From assembly GCA_024760905.1 (NCBI GenBank), contig CM045737.1, forward strand, positions 12,761,226 to 12,825,225: DNA of 64,000 nucleotides, in the 5' to 3' direction. How positions within the stretch are numbered: the stretch's first letter is position 1; every line of letters starts with the position of its first letter. Below are positions 10,446-20,304 of the stretch, one piece after another. The translations under genes were made by a program, and so were the position numbers. Source of the stretch: Plotosus lineatus. Lineage: Eukaryota > Chordata > Actinopteri > Siluriformes > Plotosidae. Under the pieces are notes generated by a model. That model made no database searches and was not told where the DNA came from. It worked only from the letters and a program-made list of their open reading frames with translations.

Positions 10446-11214
10446 GAACTGTAAATCACGGGAATACTAAATCAATGGAACTGATCGAGCATGAAGCAAG
10501 ATACCAGGGGTCAAAGAGAAAACAGAGGAATGGAATCACGGGGAAGATAATCTTCTGACATCGGAGGGAAGCGCGCCGCTCCCTTTTATAGCTGGCTTTT
10601 TGCTGATTGCAGAGTGGGACCAGGTGCGCTCTTCTGGAACTCGCCTACCGGCAACAGCCACGCCCCTCTCCAGCGCCTGCAATGACTAAAGAAAGAATTA
10701 AGTCCGCCAGCCAGCACAGACCATAACAGATTTTTTACCAAATTCTCCTGCTCACCAACTCCATAAATTTAAAGACGTTCCTGGCCATGTGCTTTTGTTT
10801 ATGTTTGTGTTGATTGGTTCAGCGTGACGTGTGCTAAAATTGACATTCGTGTTGATTGGCTTGATTTTACTTCCTGGAAAAGGTTTAAAGGAAAAGCATG
10901 AGGAGGGGAAAGTAAGTTTTTTTTTAATTTATGCTGTTTTGTTTATTTTCAGCTTTCATGTGAGTAGTTTTCTTTGATACCACAAAATGAATAACATAAA
11001 TACCAGTAAAACTCTTTTATTGTTCTGTTATCATTCATGTTTTCCACCTCGATGGTAATAAGCATTTACCGTTCCACTCTGCTGGTAATCATTTTAATAA
11101 GCGCCCACCCACTCCAATTTTTTAAGCGCCCTGGGCGCTTATCTCAGTGAATATAGTAGTTGTTTTATTATATACTACAAGAGAACATAAGAAAAGCATT
11201 CGTTCGTTTCATTT

Positions 11215-11550
11215 ATTTTCTGTAACCACTTAACAATAATTAGGTTCACGGGGAGGCTGACGCCCATCCCAGCCGATTCCGGCCGAGGGCAGCGTACACC
11301 CTGGAGAGCTCACCAGGCCATCGCAGGGCAGAAACACACTGACAGCTTTGCAGCTACTCTTGTCGAAAGTCAGCAATGGTTCTTTTACATGAACCTCACA
11401 CCATAGACAGTGAGAGACATGGCTGGTCTTTGATAACCCAGTTAGCTGCCCTGGGGGGGACAGTAACAACCTGTTGAGAGTGGGACTTGAACCCCAACCT
11501 TAGGATCAGTGATCCAGCACCTTTCCCACCATGCCACCACTGCACCCCTA
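11215..11550 (-). mobile_element. S1 SINE, minus strand, near full length
   Basis: Reverse-oriented S1: tail TTCTGTAACCACTTAACAAT at the low coordinate, body AGCAATGGTTCTTTTACATG, CTTTGATAACCCAGTTAGCT, poly-G tract, and the tRNA-like head ending CCACCATGCCACCACTGC. Confidence 0.82.
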
Positions 11551-11605
11551 TACTTCCATTCAGAAATATTCATCTCATTATTATCATTGTTATTGGTTAA
11601 TTATT

Positions 11606-11915
11606 CATTCATTCATTTTCTTATTTGCCCAGCCAATTAATCCTGTTATGCTCAAGTCTATCTCAGCTGACCCTGGGTGAAAGTGGGGTACACCCTAAAC
11701 AGCTCGCCAGTCCATTGTAGTACAATTATTCACAAGCATACTCACACGTGGGTTCAATTTGGATCAGCCTATTGGTGCATGTTTCTGGATTGTAAAAGGA
11801 AATCCAGGGTCTCGAGCAAACCCAGGCAATTAGGCGCATCCACACAGAAACACCCGTGCCAAACCCAGGACTTGAACCCAGGGTCTTTTTGCTGTGAGGC
11901 AGACATTCCCAGCAT
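11606..11915 (-). mobile_element. S3 SINE, minus strand, diverged
   Basis: CATTCATTCATTTTCTTATT tail, then TCTCAGCTGACCCTGGGTGA, CAGCTCGCCAGTCCATTG and a head with GAACCCAGGGTC. Body motifs are diverged. Confidence 0.72.
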
Positions 11916-12202
11916 TCAAGTGTTTGTTACCTCTTTTTAACACACTGCTGGTAAATTTAACAGGCTGTTGCAATAGATTGTGTGATTCGCCAAAGCGAAA
12001 AAATAATTTTAAATCAATGAAATAATTTTAACGCAATATTTTGTGCCAAATGATTTATACTTTTTTTTTCAAAAGTAGCGAATGTAATAAGCAGGATTAT
12101 GTACAGTTGTTAGTCGAGTACATTAGCAATTCATTCACTCTGTTGGGGATAATTTAATGATTACGACCAGCTGTACATTACCCCTTAATTATTAACCTGA
12201 TG

Positions 12203-12206
12203 AAAG

Positions 12207-12241
<35 letters not shown>
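12203..12241. repeat. (ATC)n trinucleotide tract
   Basis: About eleven ATC units. It abuts the 3' end of the LINE fragment that follows and is probably its tail (GAT repeats when read on the minus strand). Confidence 0.92.
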
Positions 12242-12545
12242 TTTCTTCCACTTCTTCCGGGGTCTGGTCGTGGGGGCAGCAACCTAAGCAAAGAGGTCCA
12301 GACGTCCATCTCCCCAGCCACCTCCTCCAGCTCTTCTGGGGGAGGACACCGAGGTGTTCCCAGACAAGCCGTAGATCCGTTGCTCCTCCGCATTGAGATG
12401 GGCCAGTTGAGGTGCCTCAAGCATCTGGTCAGAATGCCTCCCGGTCGCCTCCCTGGTGTGGTGTTTCGGGCATGTCCAACCGGGAAGAGACCCCAGGGTC
12501 GACCTAGAATACGCTGGAGAGACTCTGTCTCTCGACTGAGAAAAG
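12206..12545 (-). mobile_element. Rex3-like LINE 3' fragment with inverted 5' part
   Basis: On the minus strand, 12240-12375 encodes the conserved LINE C-terminus (ELEEVAGEMDVWTSLLRLLP, then PPRPDPG). The adjoining block 12376-12540 encodes the preceding protein segment (HLVRMPPGRLPG, VFRACPTGKRPQGRPRIRWR) on the plus strand. A 3' end in one orientation joined to its upstream neighbour in the other is the usual product of twin priming. The Rex3/RTE-like label rests on remembered protein similarity and is tentative. Confidence 0.75.
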
Positions 12546-12559
12546 ATAATGCGTGAATA

Positions 12560-13865
12560 ATGCTTAATATATGCAGTGTATGTTGAGGTAGGTACAATTT
12601 AATGTGCTGCCACATTGTGCACTGGTTTCATTCGGTTGAGTCAATGTGTTGTTTTTTTGTTTTTTTTTTTGTTTTTTTTTCCCGTATGCGTGTGAGTGTA
12701 CTTGTGTGTCTGTGTGAGTCATAGCAAAACATCCTTTTGCTTATCCAGAAACTCCCTCACCCATCTTTCACCCATATGCCTTTTCTTTATTCATCGGTAA
12801 GGCAATGTGCACTATCACCACTGAGACGCACATGTTCTGCCGAATTTGCAGGCACAGTACAATCTTTAATGCAATTGTGCTCATTTATTCCTGAACTTGA
12901 AAGTCTAACAAAGCCTTTGAAACCTCCAAATTACATCCATTTGGTGCACATTGCCGAAACTCACATGCTACAATTGGAGCATCCAGCAGGAACACTTTTC
13001 CTGCAATAAACACATGCAGGATTTGACTTGGCACTCTTCACTGTCGTTGTATTTCAGACCTTTGATCTCAGACTCGCTACATGATACATGTGTTTATAGA
13101 TAACCCTTCTAATTCTTATAAAAGTTACTGATGAATGGCTATGTAGTAGAGTCGCTCACCCCTCATGAATATTCTGCCCTCGTTTACCAGAAACCAATGA
13201 TGTCACTTATTCAAACAATGCTGGTTTAATGAGCCACTTTATTTACTCCTTTTGGTTAAAAATGATGTTGAGTCAGGGACCACCGGAGGTCAATGAGCTA
13301 CAAGTTCCTAACATGTAGATTGGGTTTAAAGAGGGTCTGTTAAACAGTGTTAATGGTGTGTTGCTTTGGGAAGCAGTATTGCATATCTGAGAACATGAAC
13401 TAAACATGAGAAGAATTTCATTGTGTTTGAACAGTATTGGGTTTTCAAGTCATCATTTAAATCTGAAATTGATATAACCGTACCTTTTTTTTAATAATTT
13501 TTCCACATTTTCTCTCTAATTGAGTCATATCCAATCCCCATCCATCAGGTATTACCTTCCCTATCACACAACCACCAATGACCAGGGAAGGGCGAAAGCA
13601 TGCACCCCCCCACCCACCCACCCACCCCCCTGGACCATGCAATGCTAGCCATCCGCCTTTTTTTCAAACTGCTTCACCATGCATATTTGGCGAAGGTCTA
13701 ACACACTTGGAGGCAAAGCGCTATCCGCCCCCTCATACGAATGAGCTCACAAACACCCGTGATTGGCTGGTGATCGCTGTGAGTGACAGGGAGGTGATTG
13801 TGTGCCATCTCTCCCTCCCATGAGAGCTTGTCCAATTAGCTCCCCTCTATTCCAGGTCATGGACT
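12560..13865. other. Unassigned sequence
   Basis: Contains T-rich tracts near 12650-12680 and a C-rich patch around 13604-13630. Short open frames (for example 12737-13009) show no recognisable motif, no splice signals in context and no codon pattern distinguishing them from noise. The segment is comparatively free of repeats. Confidence 0.45.
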
Positions 13866-13871
13866 TTCCTC

Positions 13872-14190
13872 ATGTTCATTTTCTGTAACCGCCTAATCCT
13901 AATTACGGTTGCGATGAGGCTATCGCCCGTCCCAGCTGACTCCGGGCGAGGGCAGAGTACACCCTGGATGGTTTGCCAGGCCATCACAGGGCAGAAACAC
14001 ACTGACTGCTTTGCAGCTACTCTTGTCAAAAGTCAGCAATGGTTCTTTTACATGAACCTCACACCATAGACAGTGAGGGACGTGGCCAGCCTTTGCTAAC
14101 CCAGTTAGCTATTCCGAAGCTGATCCCGAAACCTCCGAAGGTTTGGGATCAGTGATCCAGCACCCTATACCACTAGGCCACCACTGCCCA
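13872..14190 (-). mobile_element. S1 SINE, minus strand
   Basis: TTCTGTAACCGCCTAATCCTAATTACGG tail region, GGGCAGAAACACACTGAC, AGCAATGGTTCTTTTACATG and a head ending CTAGGCCACCACTGCCCA. It directly abuts an S3 copy in the same orientation, giving a SINE tandem. Confidence 0.82.
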
Positions 14191-14522
14191 TGGACGTTTT
14201 ATAACCAGTTAATCCTAATTGGGGTTGTGGAGAGGCTGGTGCCCATCCCAGCTGACTCTGGGCGAGGGCAGAGTACACCCTGGACAGCTTACTGGGCCAT
14301 CACTCACACCACCATTCAGACCTAGTTGTTATTTCGAACAGTCAATTAACCTGTTGAGCATGTTTTTGGACTGTGGGAGGAAACCAGAGTACCCAGAGGA
14401 AACCCACACAACCACAAGGGGAACATGCAAACTTCACACAGAAAAGTTCGAGCTGGGAATCGAACCCAGGACCTTCTTACTGTGATGCGGATGAGCTAAC
14501 CACTCCACCGCCATGCCGCCCC
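14191..14522 (-). mobile_element. S3 SINE, minus strand
   Basis: AACCAGTTAATCCTAATTGG tail, then GAGTACACCCTGGACAGCTT, body ATGTTTTTGGACTGTGGGAG and head GAACCCAGGACC ... CATGCCGCC. Well preserved. Confidence 0.82.
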
Positions 14523-14790
14523 CAGTTGGATAAAATTACTGTTAATTCATCTAAACAAAATGTAAAATACAGAGATACCTCACTTTACGAAAGTCTCACC
14601 AAATGAAAAATTCAGGTTACGAAACGCATTTTCCTAAAAATTTTTGTCTCTGGATACGAAACAAGTTCACGTTACGAAAGCGCCATCTTAAAAATTCAAA
14701 CGTGCCATTCAAACATTCAAACCCACCATTCAGACATTCAAACAATGCACGAGCTGCTCTCCCATCAATGACGTTCAAACATCCCGCCCC

Positions 14791-15000
14791 GCTGGCCTCC
14801 CATTGGCTAGGAGGGATGACGCAGCTGCCTCCCATTGCCTATCTCCCAACATCCCATCCTGCTGGCCTCCCATTGGCTAGGAGGGATGACGCAGCTCCCT
14901 CCCATTAGCTATCTCCCAACATCCTGCTCCGCTGGCCTCCCATTGGCTAGCAGGGATGATGCAGCTCCCTCCCATTGGCTATTATGGAGCCATATCTACC
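14791..15000 (+). repeat. Minisatellite, 70-bp unit x 3
   Basis: The block starting GCTGGCCTCCCATTGGCTAG recurs at 14791, 14861 and 14931, an exact 70-bp period. Each unit contains ATTGGCTA, an inverted CCAAT-box-like sequence. The same array is in the second P1 copy at 17232-17440. Confidence 0.92.
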
Positions 15001-15120
15001 ATAATGCTTTTCTCGTAAAATTACAGAGTTACTGTTGTTTATTTCTTGACTCAGGCTTTTAACCTTCCATAAACATTAGTAAGATTATAACTTTGCTAAC
15101 AAGACATGGTCAACACACGT

Positions 15121-15174
<54 letters not shown>
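15121..15174. repeat. (CA)n microsatellite inside P1
   Basis: Uninterrupted CA tract. It is preceded by ACATGGTCAACACACG, the same position where the other P1 copy has its CA tract. Confidence 0.96.
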
Positions 15175-15177
<3 letters not shown>

Positions 15178-15182
15178 TGATA

Positions 15183-15300
15183 TTCCGGTGCGAGTGAGAA
15201 GAAGAAACGGGCTTGAGGGATATCACAAAGGAATATGGCCAAACCTGTCTACCATCGGTACGATATTAAAGCAGAAGGAGGTCTTAAAGGGTATACTTTT
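15183..15300 (+). pseudogene. Pogo/Tigger transposase N-terminal helix-turn-helix remnant
   Basis: The plus strand encodes GYHKGIWPNLSTIGTILKQK and continues EVLKG. The S-T-I-x-T-I-L-K-x-K-E pattern is the recognition helix region of CENP-B/Tigger-type transposases. The sister copy at 17657-17780 preserves the preceding stretch in another frame (EKKKRARGMRLSHIAKEFGQ). Both are frameshifted and cut off before any catalytic domain. Confidence 0.6.
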
Positions 15301-15448
15301 ATAATTTTAAAGAGTTTAGGGGGTAGTATTGGGGGCCTTGGAATGAATCATGCATTTTACATGCAAAATGCGGTTCAATTTACGCAAAATCCAGGTTAAG
15401 AAAAAGGCTCTGGAACGGATAAATTTCGTAAGGTGAGGTACCACTGTA

Positions 15449-16824
15449 TAAAAGTGTGTGTGTGTGTGTAGTAAATAGGCTGCACCACCTACATTACAGA
15501 CTTCATAATAGTAGATTAGTGCACATATACGTGTATCCTTCCAAGATAAACTACTCCCATGATAACGATATGCTCCCTTGTCCTTGTTTCTGGTGGGAAC
15601 CTACATCCCTGGCTGGACCTCAAATAAACAATAAAATTATATAATCATGAGATGTGACCATTCTGTAGATATTATTCTTTAGAAAGCCACAATGCAGCTG
15701 AAGCATGGAATAGAATGAGACTGAAACTGAGTCCTTGAAACTGTCCGGCAACTCTTTTCTGCTGTCTGGGTTTTGCATCGCTATAGCGTTATGCCTCTCT
15801 GACCTATCACTCCATCATGCCTATTACTCCCATGACAGCTGTTTGATTACATGGCTAACAAAAGATGGTGCTATGATGACATCATGACCCTTTCACAAAC
15901 TTGGAATGTAAGAGGCCTGTACCATGTGCAAATGATTTCCTGTTAGTTTGTTTGTTTTGTTCTTCTGTTTTTTTTTCCCCTTTTGTACTCTTTATTTCTA
16001 TTGTGTATGAGTCAGTGCTGTGCATCTTTCGCAGAGCAACCTAAAAAAAAGATAGAAAAGGATCTGATGATGTTGGAGAGTTGTTTCGTGTAATAGATTG
16101 TTTCGGTGTGTGAATGCTTTGCACATGACGGCCTTACAAAAAGCCAATCATCTCAAAAGCTCAAATGCGCCCTCCCCTTTTCTCCAGGCAGATGTTTGGG
16201 GTCTTGCCCATAATTATCTCTGCATCAACCTCATCTACATAAATAAATTCAGAGATTCAACTGACGACACTGTGGGAAGAGTTCCTGCCATCTCAATAGC
16301 TTGATCAGATCTCAGCGTATCTTGGAAACCCTGATTTATAGCCATTGTAAAAGAAACTCAGACAGGACGTGAAGAAAGGCAGAAAGAAACAGAAACAGTT
16401 TCAGTTTAATGAGAGTTCCTGGCCTTTCTCTCTCTCTCAGAAACTTCTGTCAGGTCAACCATTGTTTGAAGAGATTTACAGGCAGAGCGTATGCCTGTTA
16501 GCACTAATTCAGCACTGCACACTCTCCTTGTGTTGCACAGTGAGCTCTGGAGTTCCACAACTGAAGTAGAAACAATAGCAGAGAAGCCAGCTGTTCCTCA
16601 GCAGTACTTTACAAAGCACTTTCATTAACAGGTGGAAAATGCTCCTGTATGCTTCACTGGTTTCTTCTGATTATATCATCCACATGCTTAATGCTTTCAT
16701 TTGTTTCACGGGTACAAGACACACACGGCTTAATTCTTGTTCTGGGATTTATTTATTTAATGCCCTTCTTCTTCAGTTCTCACAATATTCTACTGGCACT
16801 GATGTTACACCTTCGTTCTCTTTC
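15449..16824. other. Unassigned, largely repeat-free sequence
   Basis: A short (TG)n near 15453-15470 is the only simple repeat. Open frames in this stretch have no recognised domain. There may be conserved regulatory DNA here, but that cannot be judged from one genome. Confidence 0.45.
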
Positions 16825-16923
16825 CAAAACGCTTAATCCTGCTAGGGTTCCAGAGTCTATCTTAACTGACTTTGGGTGAAGGCAAGCTACACACTGAAGA
16901 GTTCACCAGTCCTTTGCAGCACC

Positions 16924-16968
<45 letters not shown>

Positions 16969-17125
16969 CCATTCACACTCACAAATAGGGGTAATTTCAA
17001 ACAGTCAATTAGCATAATGTGTAAATCTTTAGATCATGAGAGAAAACTGCAGGAAAGCCGTGGAAGCATGGGGAGAACATGTAAACCCCATACAGCGATG
17101 CTCTAGCCAAACCAGGACTTGAACT
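16825..17125 (-). mobile_element. S3 SINE, minus strand, with internal (CA)n
   Basis: AACGCTTAATCCTGCTAGGG tail, TTAACTGACTTTGGGTGAAG, then a CA tract (16924-16967) at the position where other S3 copies have the TG-rich GTGTGAGTGTG segment. The body follows with GAGAACATGTAAACCCCA and a degenerate head. Confidence 0.75.
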
Positions 17126-17231
17126 CAGGACTTGAAAAACATTTTCCAAAATTTTTTGTCTCTGTATATGAAACGCGCCATTCAAACATTCAAACAATGC
17201 ACAAGCTGCTCTCATATTGACATCCCGCCCC

Positions 17232-17441
17232 GCTAGCCTCCCATTGACGAAGAGAGATGACGCAGCTCCTTCTCACTGGCTATCTTCCAACATCTCACCC
17301 CGCTGGCCTCCCATTGGCGAGGAGGGATGACGCAACTCCCTCCCATTGGCTATCTCCCAATATCCCACCCCACTGGCCTCCCATTGGCTAGGAGGGATGA
17401 CACAGCTCCCTCCCATTGGCTATTATGGAGCTGCATCTCCC
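17232..17441 (+). repeat. Minisatellite, 70-bp unit x 3 (second array)
   Basis: Units begin at 17232, 17302 and 17372, again 70 bp apart, each with CTCCCATTGG. Same array as at 14791 but diverged, so the amplification predates the spread of the element. Confidence 0.9.
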
Positions 17442-17578
17442 AGAATTCTTTTTGTGTAAAGGACGTTACTGTTGTTTCATGAGTTTTTTGAGTGTGCTCA
17501 GTGCTTTATTTTCTGACTCAGGCTTTTAACCTTGCATAAACATTTGTAAGATTATAAGTCTACTAAGAAGACATGGTC

Positions 17579-17637
<59 letters not shown>

Positions 17638-17650
17638 ACACACGCGCGCG
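17579..17650. repeat. (CA)n microsatellite inside second P1 copy
   Basis: CA tract with CACGCGCGCG end, preceded by GACATGGTCAACACAC as in the first copy. Confidence 0.96.
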
Positions 17651-18022
17651 TCTGATTTCCGGTGCGAGTGAAAAGAAGAAGCGGGCTCGTGGCATGCGGT
17701 TGAGTCATATTGCAAAGGAATTTGGCCAAACCTGTCTACCATCGGTACGATATTGAAGTAGAAGGAGGTCTTCAAAAGTATACTTTTATCATTTTTAAAG
17801 GGTTTAGGGGGTAGTGTTGGGGCATTTGGAACGAATCACACATTTTACATGTAAAATGCGGTTCAGTTTATGAAAAATCCAGGTTAAGAAAAAGGCTCTG
17901 GAATGGATTAATTTCGTAAGGTGAGGCACACCTGTACTTTAATACAGACATATGGCAAGACACCGTAAGTATATTGTGTAATATTGTGAGTTATATGGAG
18001 ACGTTCTGTTTCTGTGGGAAAT

Positions 18023-18165
18023 TTATGATGTTCTCCCCATGCTTGCGTGGGTTTCCTCTGGATGGTCTGGTTTCTTGCCTCAGTCCAAGGATATGCACCT
18101 TAAGCCAGGTGGTTATTATAAATTGGCCATTGGTGTGAATCTGAGTGTTAATTTATTTTTGTTCT
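18023..18165 (+). mobile_element. S3 SINE body fragment
   Basis: GATGTTCTCCCCATGCTTGC, GTGGGTTTCCTCTGGATGGT and CTCAGTCCAAGGATATGCAC are S3 body blocks. Head and tail are absent. Confidence 0.7.
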
Positions 18166-18237
18166 AGGGAATAGGTTCTGCAGAGCTTCCAACCCACTCA
18201 AATTGTTTTAAAAAACATACATTGCTACAGAAAACCA

Positions 18238-18430
18238 TGGGGGCAGGCGTGGATTAATGGTTAAAGAAGTGAGCTTGGGACCAGAAGGCCAAAATGTTTG
18301 ATTTTCAACGCAGCAGGTAAAATGTGTGGTGGGATTGGGATGAGCTGCACCTTTCCTTCCACCACCTTCATGGTTAATGTGGAAGGAACCCAACCTCCAA
18401 CTGCTCTCCAGGTGCCCCACTGAGTGACAT
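18238..18430 (+). mobile_element. S5 tRNA-derived SINE fragment
   Basis: GGATTAATGGTTAAAGAAGT followed by CTTGGGACCAGAAGGC and a degenerate B box (TTTGATTTTCAAC), ending CAACTGCTCTCCAGGTGCC. This arrangement is seen in a common teleost tRNA-SINE family. It is a single copy in this window and diverged. Confidence 0.6.
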
Positions 18431-18441
18431 CCCAAGAAAGA

Positions 18442-18449
18442 GTTTGTGT

Positions 18450-18520
<71 letters not shown>

Positions 18521-18536
18521 CGTGTATGTGTGTCTT
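18442..18536. repeat. (TG)n microsatellite
   Basis: Nearly 90 bp of TG with a few TGCG and TGTA interruptions. Confidence 0.96.
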
Positions 18537-18537
18537 C

Positions 18538-18768
18538 TTATCCTTTCGGCTGTTCCCTTTTCCTCAGGGGCCCCCACAGCGAATCATCGTATTTTTGATT
18601 TGGCAGAGGTTTTTACGTCGGATGCCCTTCCTGACACAACCCTTTCGCAAGGGGCAGAAACACGCTGACGGCTATGCAGCCTACTCTTTGCGAAAGTCAG
18701 CAATGATTCTTTTACATGCTTCTTACCATAGACAGTGAGAGACATGGCCAGCCTTTTATAACCCAGTT
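18538..18768 (-). mobile_element. S2 SINE (RTE-tailed), minus strand
   Basis: On the minus strand the S1-type body (AGTCAGCAATGATTC region) leads into TGCGAAAGGGTTGTGTCAGG, AAGGGCATCCGACGTAAAAA, then TGATTCGCTGTGG and the CTGAGGAAAAGGGAA end. The last three blocks are the two ends of the RTE element at 5041-8168 fused together. Confidence 0.78.
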
Positions 18769-18782
18769 GTGTGTGTGCGTGA

Positions 18783-18919
18783 TATCACTCTGGATGGGCT
18801 TAACCCTTTAACACCAAAAGGACCATATGGTCTTCTTTCAAAAAATGCTAATAACTACTAGATATATTGTACTCAGTGCTGCTCAACTGTTCGAAATGTA
18901 CTTATTGTGGCACATGTGG

Positions 18920-18988
<69 letters not shown>

Positions 18989-19062
18989 TATCATGTTGGA
19001 TGGGTTTAACACTTTAACGCCAACGGGACCATATGGTCCTCTTTTGAAAAAAATGTTAAAAA
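18783..19062 (+). repeat. Local duplication flanking a (TG)n tract
   Basis: A ~78-bp segment (TCTGGATGGGCTTAACCCTT ... GGACCATATGGTC) at 18790-18862 recurs at 18995-19062 with the palindrome GGACCATATGGTCC intact. A TG tract (18920-18984) precedes the second copy and a TG remnant the first. It might be a diverged DNA-transposon end, but no matching boundary was found. Confidence 0.65.
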
Positions 19063-19124
19063 ATGTAGGATTAACCGGTTACAGAAAATGACAATGAACA
19101 TATAATTCAAGGTGAATTGAGTAA

Positions 19125-19221
19125 ATTTGTTATTTCAGAAGTGTGTATGGACCTGGTAGCCCTTCGCATTCATTGGTACCCAAGAAGAAGCTCTTAGCTT
19201 CAAAAAGGTTGGTGACCCCTG
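19125..19221 (-). mobile_element. hAT-like terminal fragment
   Basis: Ends AAAAAGGTTGGTGACCCCTG, whose reverse complement CAGGGGTCACCAACC is a hAT/Charlie-like terminal repeat, with CTCTTAGCTTC and GGTACCCAAGAAG as subterminal sequence. The other end is not visible nearby. Confidence 0.6.
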
Positions 19222-19682
19222 ATTTATACAATCGAAGTCATACTACTAAACATTACTTTGTGTGACTTGTTATTTCCTCTGAGTGACAGTTTGGTTCCGC
19301 ACAGTGCCATTGCTGCCGCTCAGCCCCATCAGAGCACTGGACGATGATTGATTCGTAATCTTGGGTTTCTATATGTATGGAGTGTGTTAAGTTCCTGAGT
19401 TTTGGAAGAAAAATCTGTACACACTTTTTGTAGGCTTTAGTAAAATAAAAGAGCCTGGAGGAACCAGAGAAAGTATATAAATGAAGAAAAAAAGTTGAGT
19501 AAAGTACAGAAAACAGATGAGTAATTATCTTGTGAAGCACTCTCAGCTAATCACTACATTGAGTAGATTATTGTAAATGCAATTTGGGCCCACTCAGGAA
19601 ATCAACAGAAACAGGCCAGTGTTGAAAAGCCTGAGCATCTAATTAAATGCCTACAGTGGTGCCGCATTGCCTCAGTATTTTT

Positions 19683-19684
<2 letters not shown>
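19222..19684. other. Unassigned sequence
   Basis: No coding or repeat signal recognised in this interval. Confidence 0.45.

Positions 19685-19758
<74 letters not shown>
19685..19758. repeat. (TG)n microsatellite
   Basis: A pure 70+ bp TG tract. Confidence 0.97.
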
Positions 19759-19759
<1 letters not shown>

Positions 19760-20304
19760 GGGGAGGGGGCACAGCTCCAATCACCGGTCCAGGCTGCAGC
19801 TCTCAGAAGTTCCAGGAGGTAATTTCAAAGTACAGGTCAGCTGCTTTTGGTTAGAGTGAAAAGCGTTTGGAAGTCCTCAACATCCGATCATCTTCTCTGA
19901 TAATTCAGCCTTCAGGGTTCAGTTGTGAGGTAAAACGGCCCGGCTGCCCAAGAAAGTCATCTATTTGTTGTACATTATCCAATATCCAGTACAACATGGA
20001 TATAATATCATGGAGGTTAATTAGGCTAACTGCACTTAATGTGGCTAAATGAACCCAACGATGTAATAATCAATTACTATCCCAACCAAAAACCTTCTTT
20101 TTAAATACAACTTAGAAAAGTTGGGACGCAGTGAAAAATGTAACAATGTCATTTCGTTTTAGCTTCACGGTTTCATTTTTTTTTTTTTTTTTTCAGTTTA
20201 CGTTTCTTTTTGGTGCCACTTATTTTTCCAGCCTTGGAAAAAATGATCAGAGCCCTGGTTCCAACTTTTCTGAGATCTGTTGAATAAATAAATAAATAAA
20301 TAAA
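19759..20304. other. Unassigned sequence with a possible decayed MITE
   Basis: Near 20118 GAAAAGTTGGGACGC and near 20260 GGTTCCAACTTTTCTGAG form the ends of a weak inverted repeat around a poly(T) tract, as in some decayed fish DNA transposons. Nothing else recognised. Confidence 0.4.

Larger units (their letters stand above)
9626..11158 (+). mobile_element. P2: pogo/Tigger-like element with SINE insertion
   Basis: Left end TACCATATCTGACGTAATAAG and right end (reverse complement) TACTATATTCACTGAGATAAG resemble each other and are flanked by TA. A second AAGCGCC motif occurs in the right end. The interior holds an acidic reading frame (about 10259-10445) that could be a transposase C-terminus, and an inserted S4 SINE. 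End similarity is imperfect, so the boundaries are approximate. Confidence 0.6.
14578..15448 (+). mobile_element. P1: pogo/Tigger-like non-autonomous element, copy 1
   Basis: Ends TACAGAGATACCTCACTTTACGAAA and TTTCGTAAGGTGAGGTACCACTGTA are inverted repeats flanked by TA. Further nested inverted similarity (CAGGTTACGAAACG / ATCCAGGTTAAGAA) lies inside. The interior carries a 70-bp tandem repeat, a CA microsatellite and a remnant of a transposase DNA-binding helix-turn-helix near 15183-15300. No catalytic domain remains, so movement would need a helper. Confidence 0.82.
17131..17936 (+). mobile_element. P1: second copy, left end lost
   Basis: Collinear with 14640-15448: CATTTTCCAAAATTTTTTGT, AAACGCGCCATTCAAACATT, three 70-bp repeat units, TAAACATTTGTAAGATTATA, CA tract, helix-turn-helix remnant, and the right end TTTCGTAAGGTGAGG ... 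CTGTA. The outer left inverted repeat is replaced by the S3 SINE boundary. Confidence 0.82.

Noticed and set aside
12737..13009. 90-codon plus-strand open frame in repeat-poor DNA
   Set aside because: No motif or splice site supports it. Kept only as unassigned sequence.
14791..15000. CRISPR-like array of regularly spaced repeats
   Set aside because: The 70-bp units are contiguous, without unique spacers, and lie in a transposon in a vertebrate genome. It is a minisatellite.
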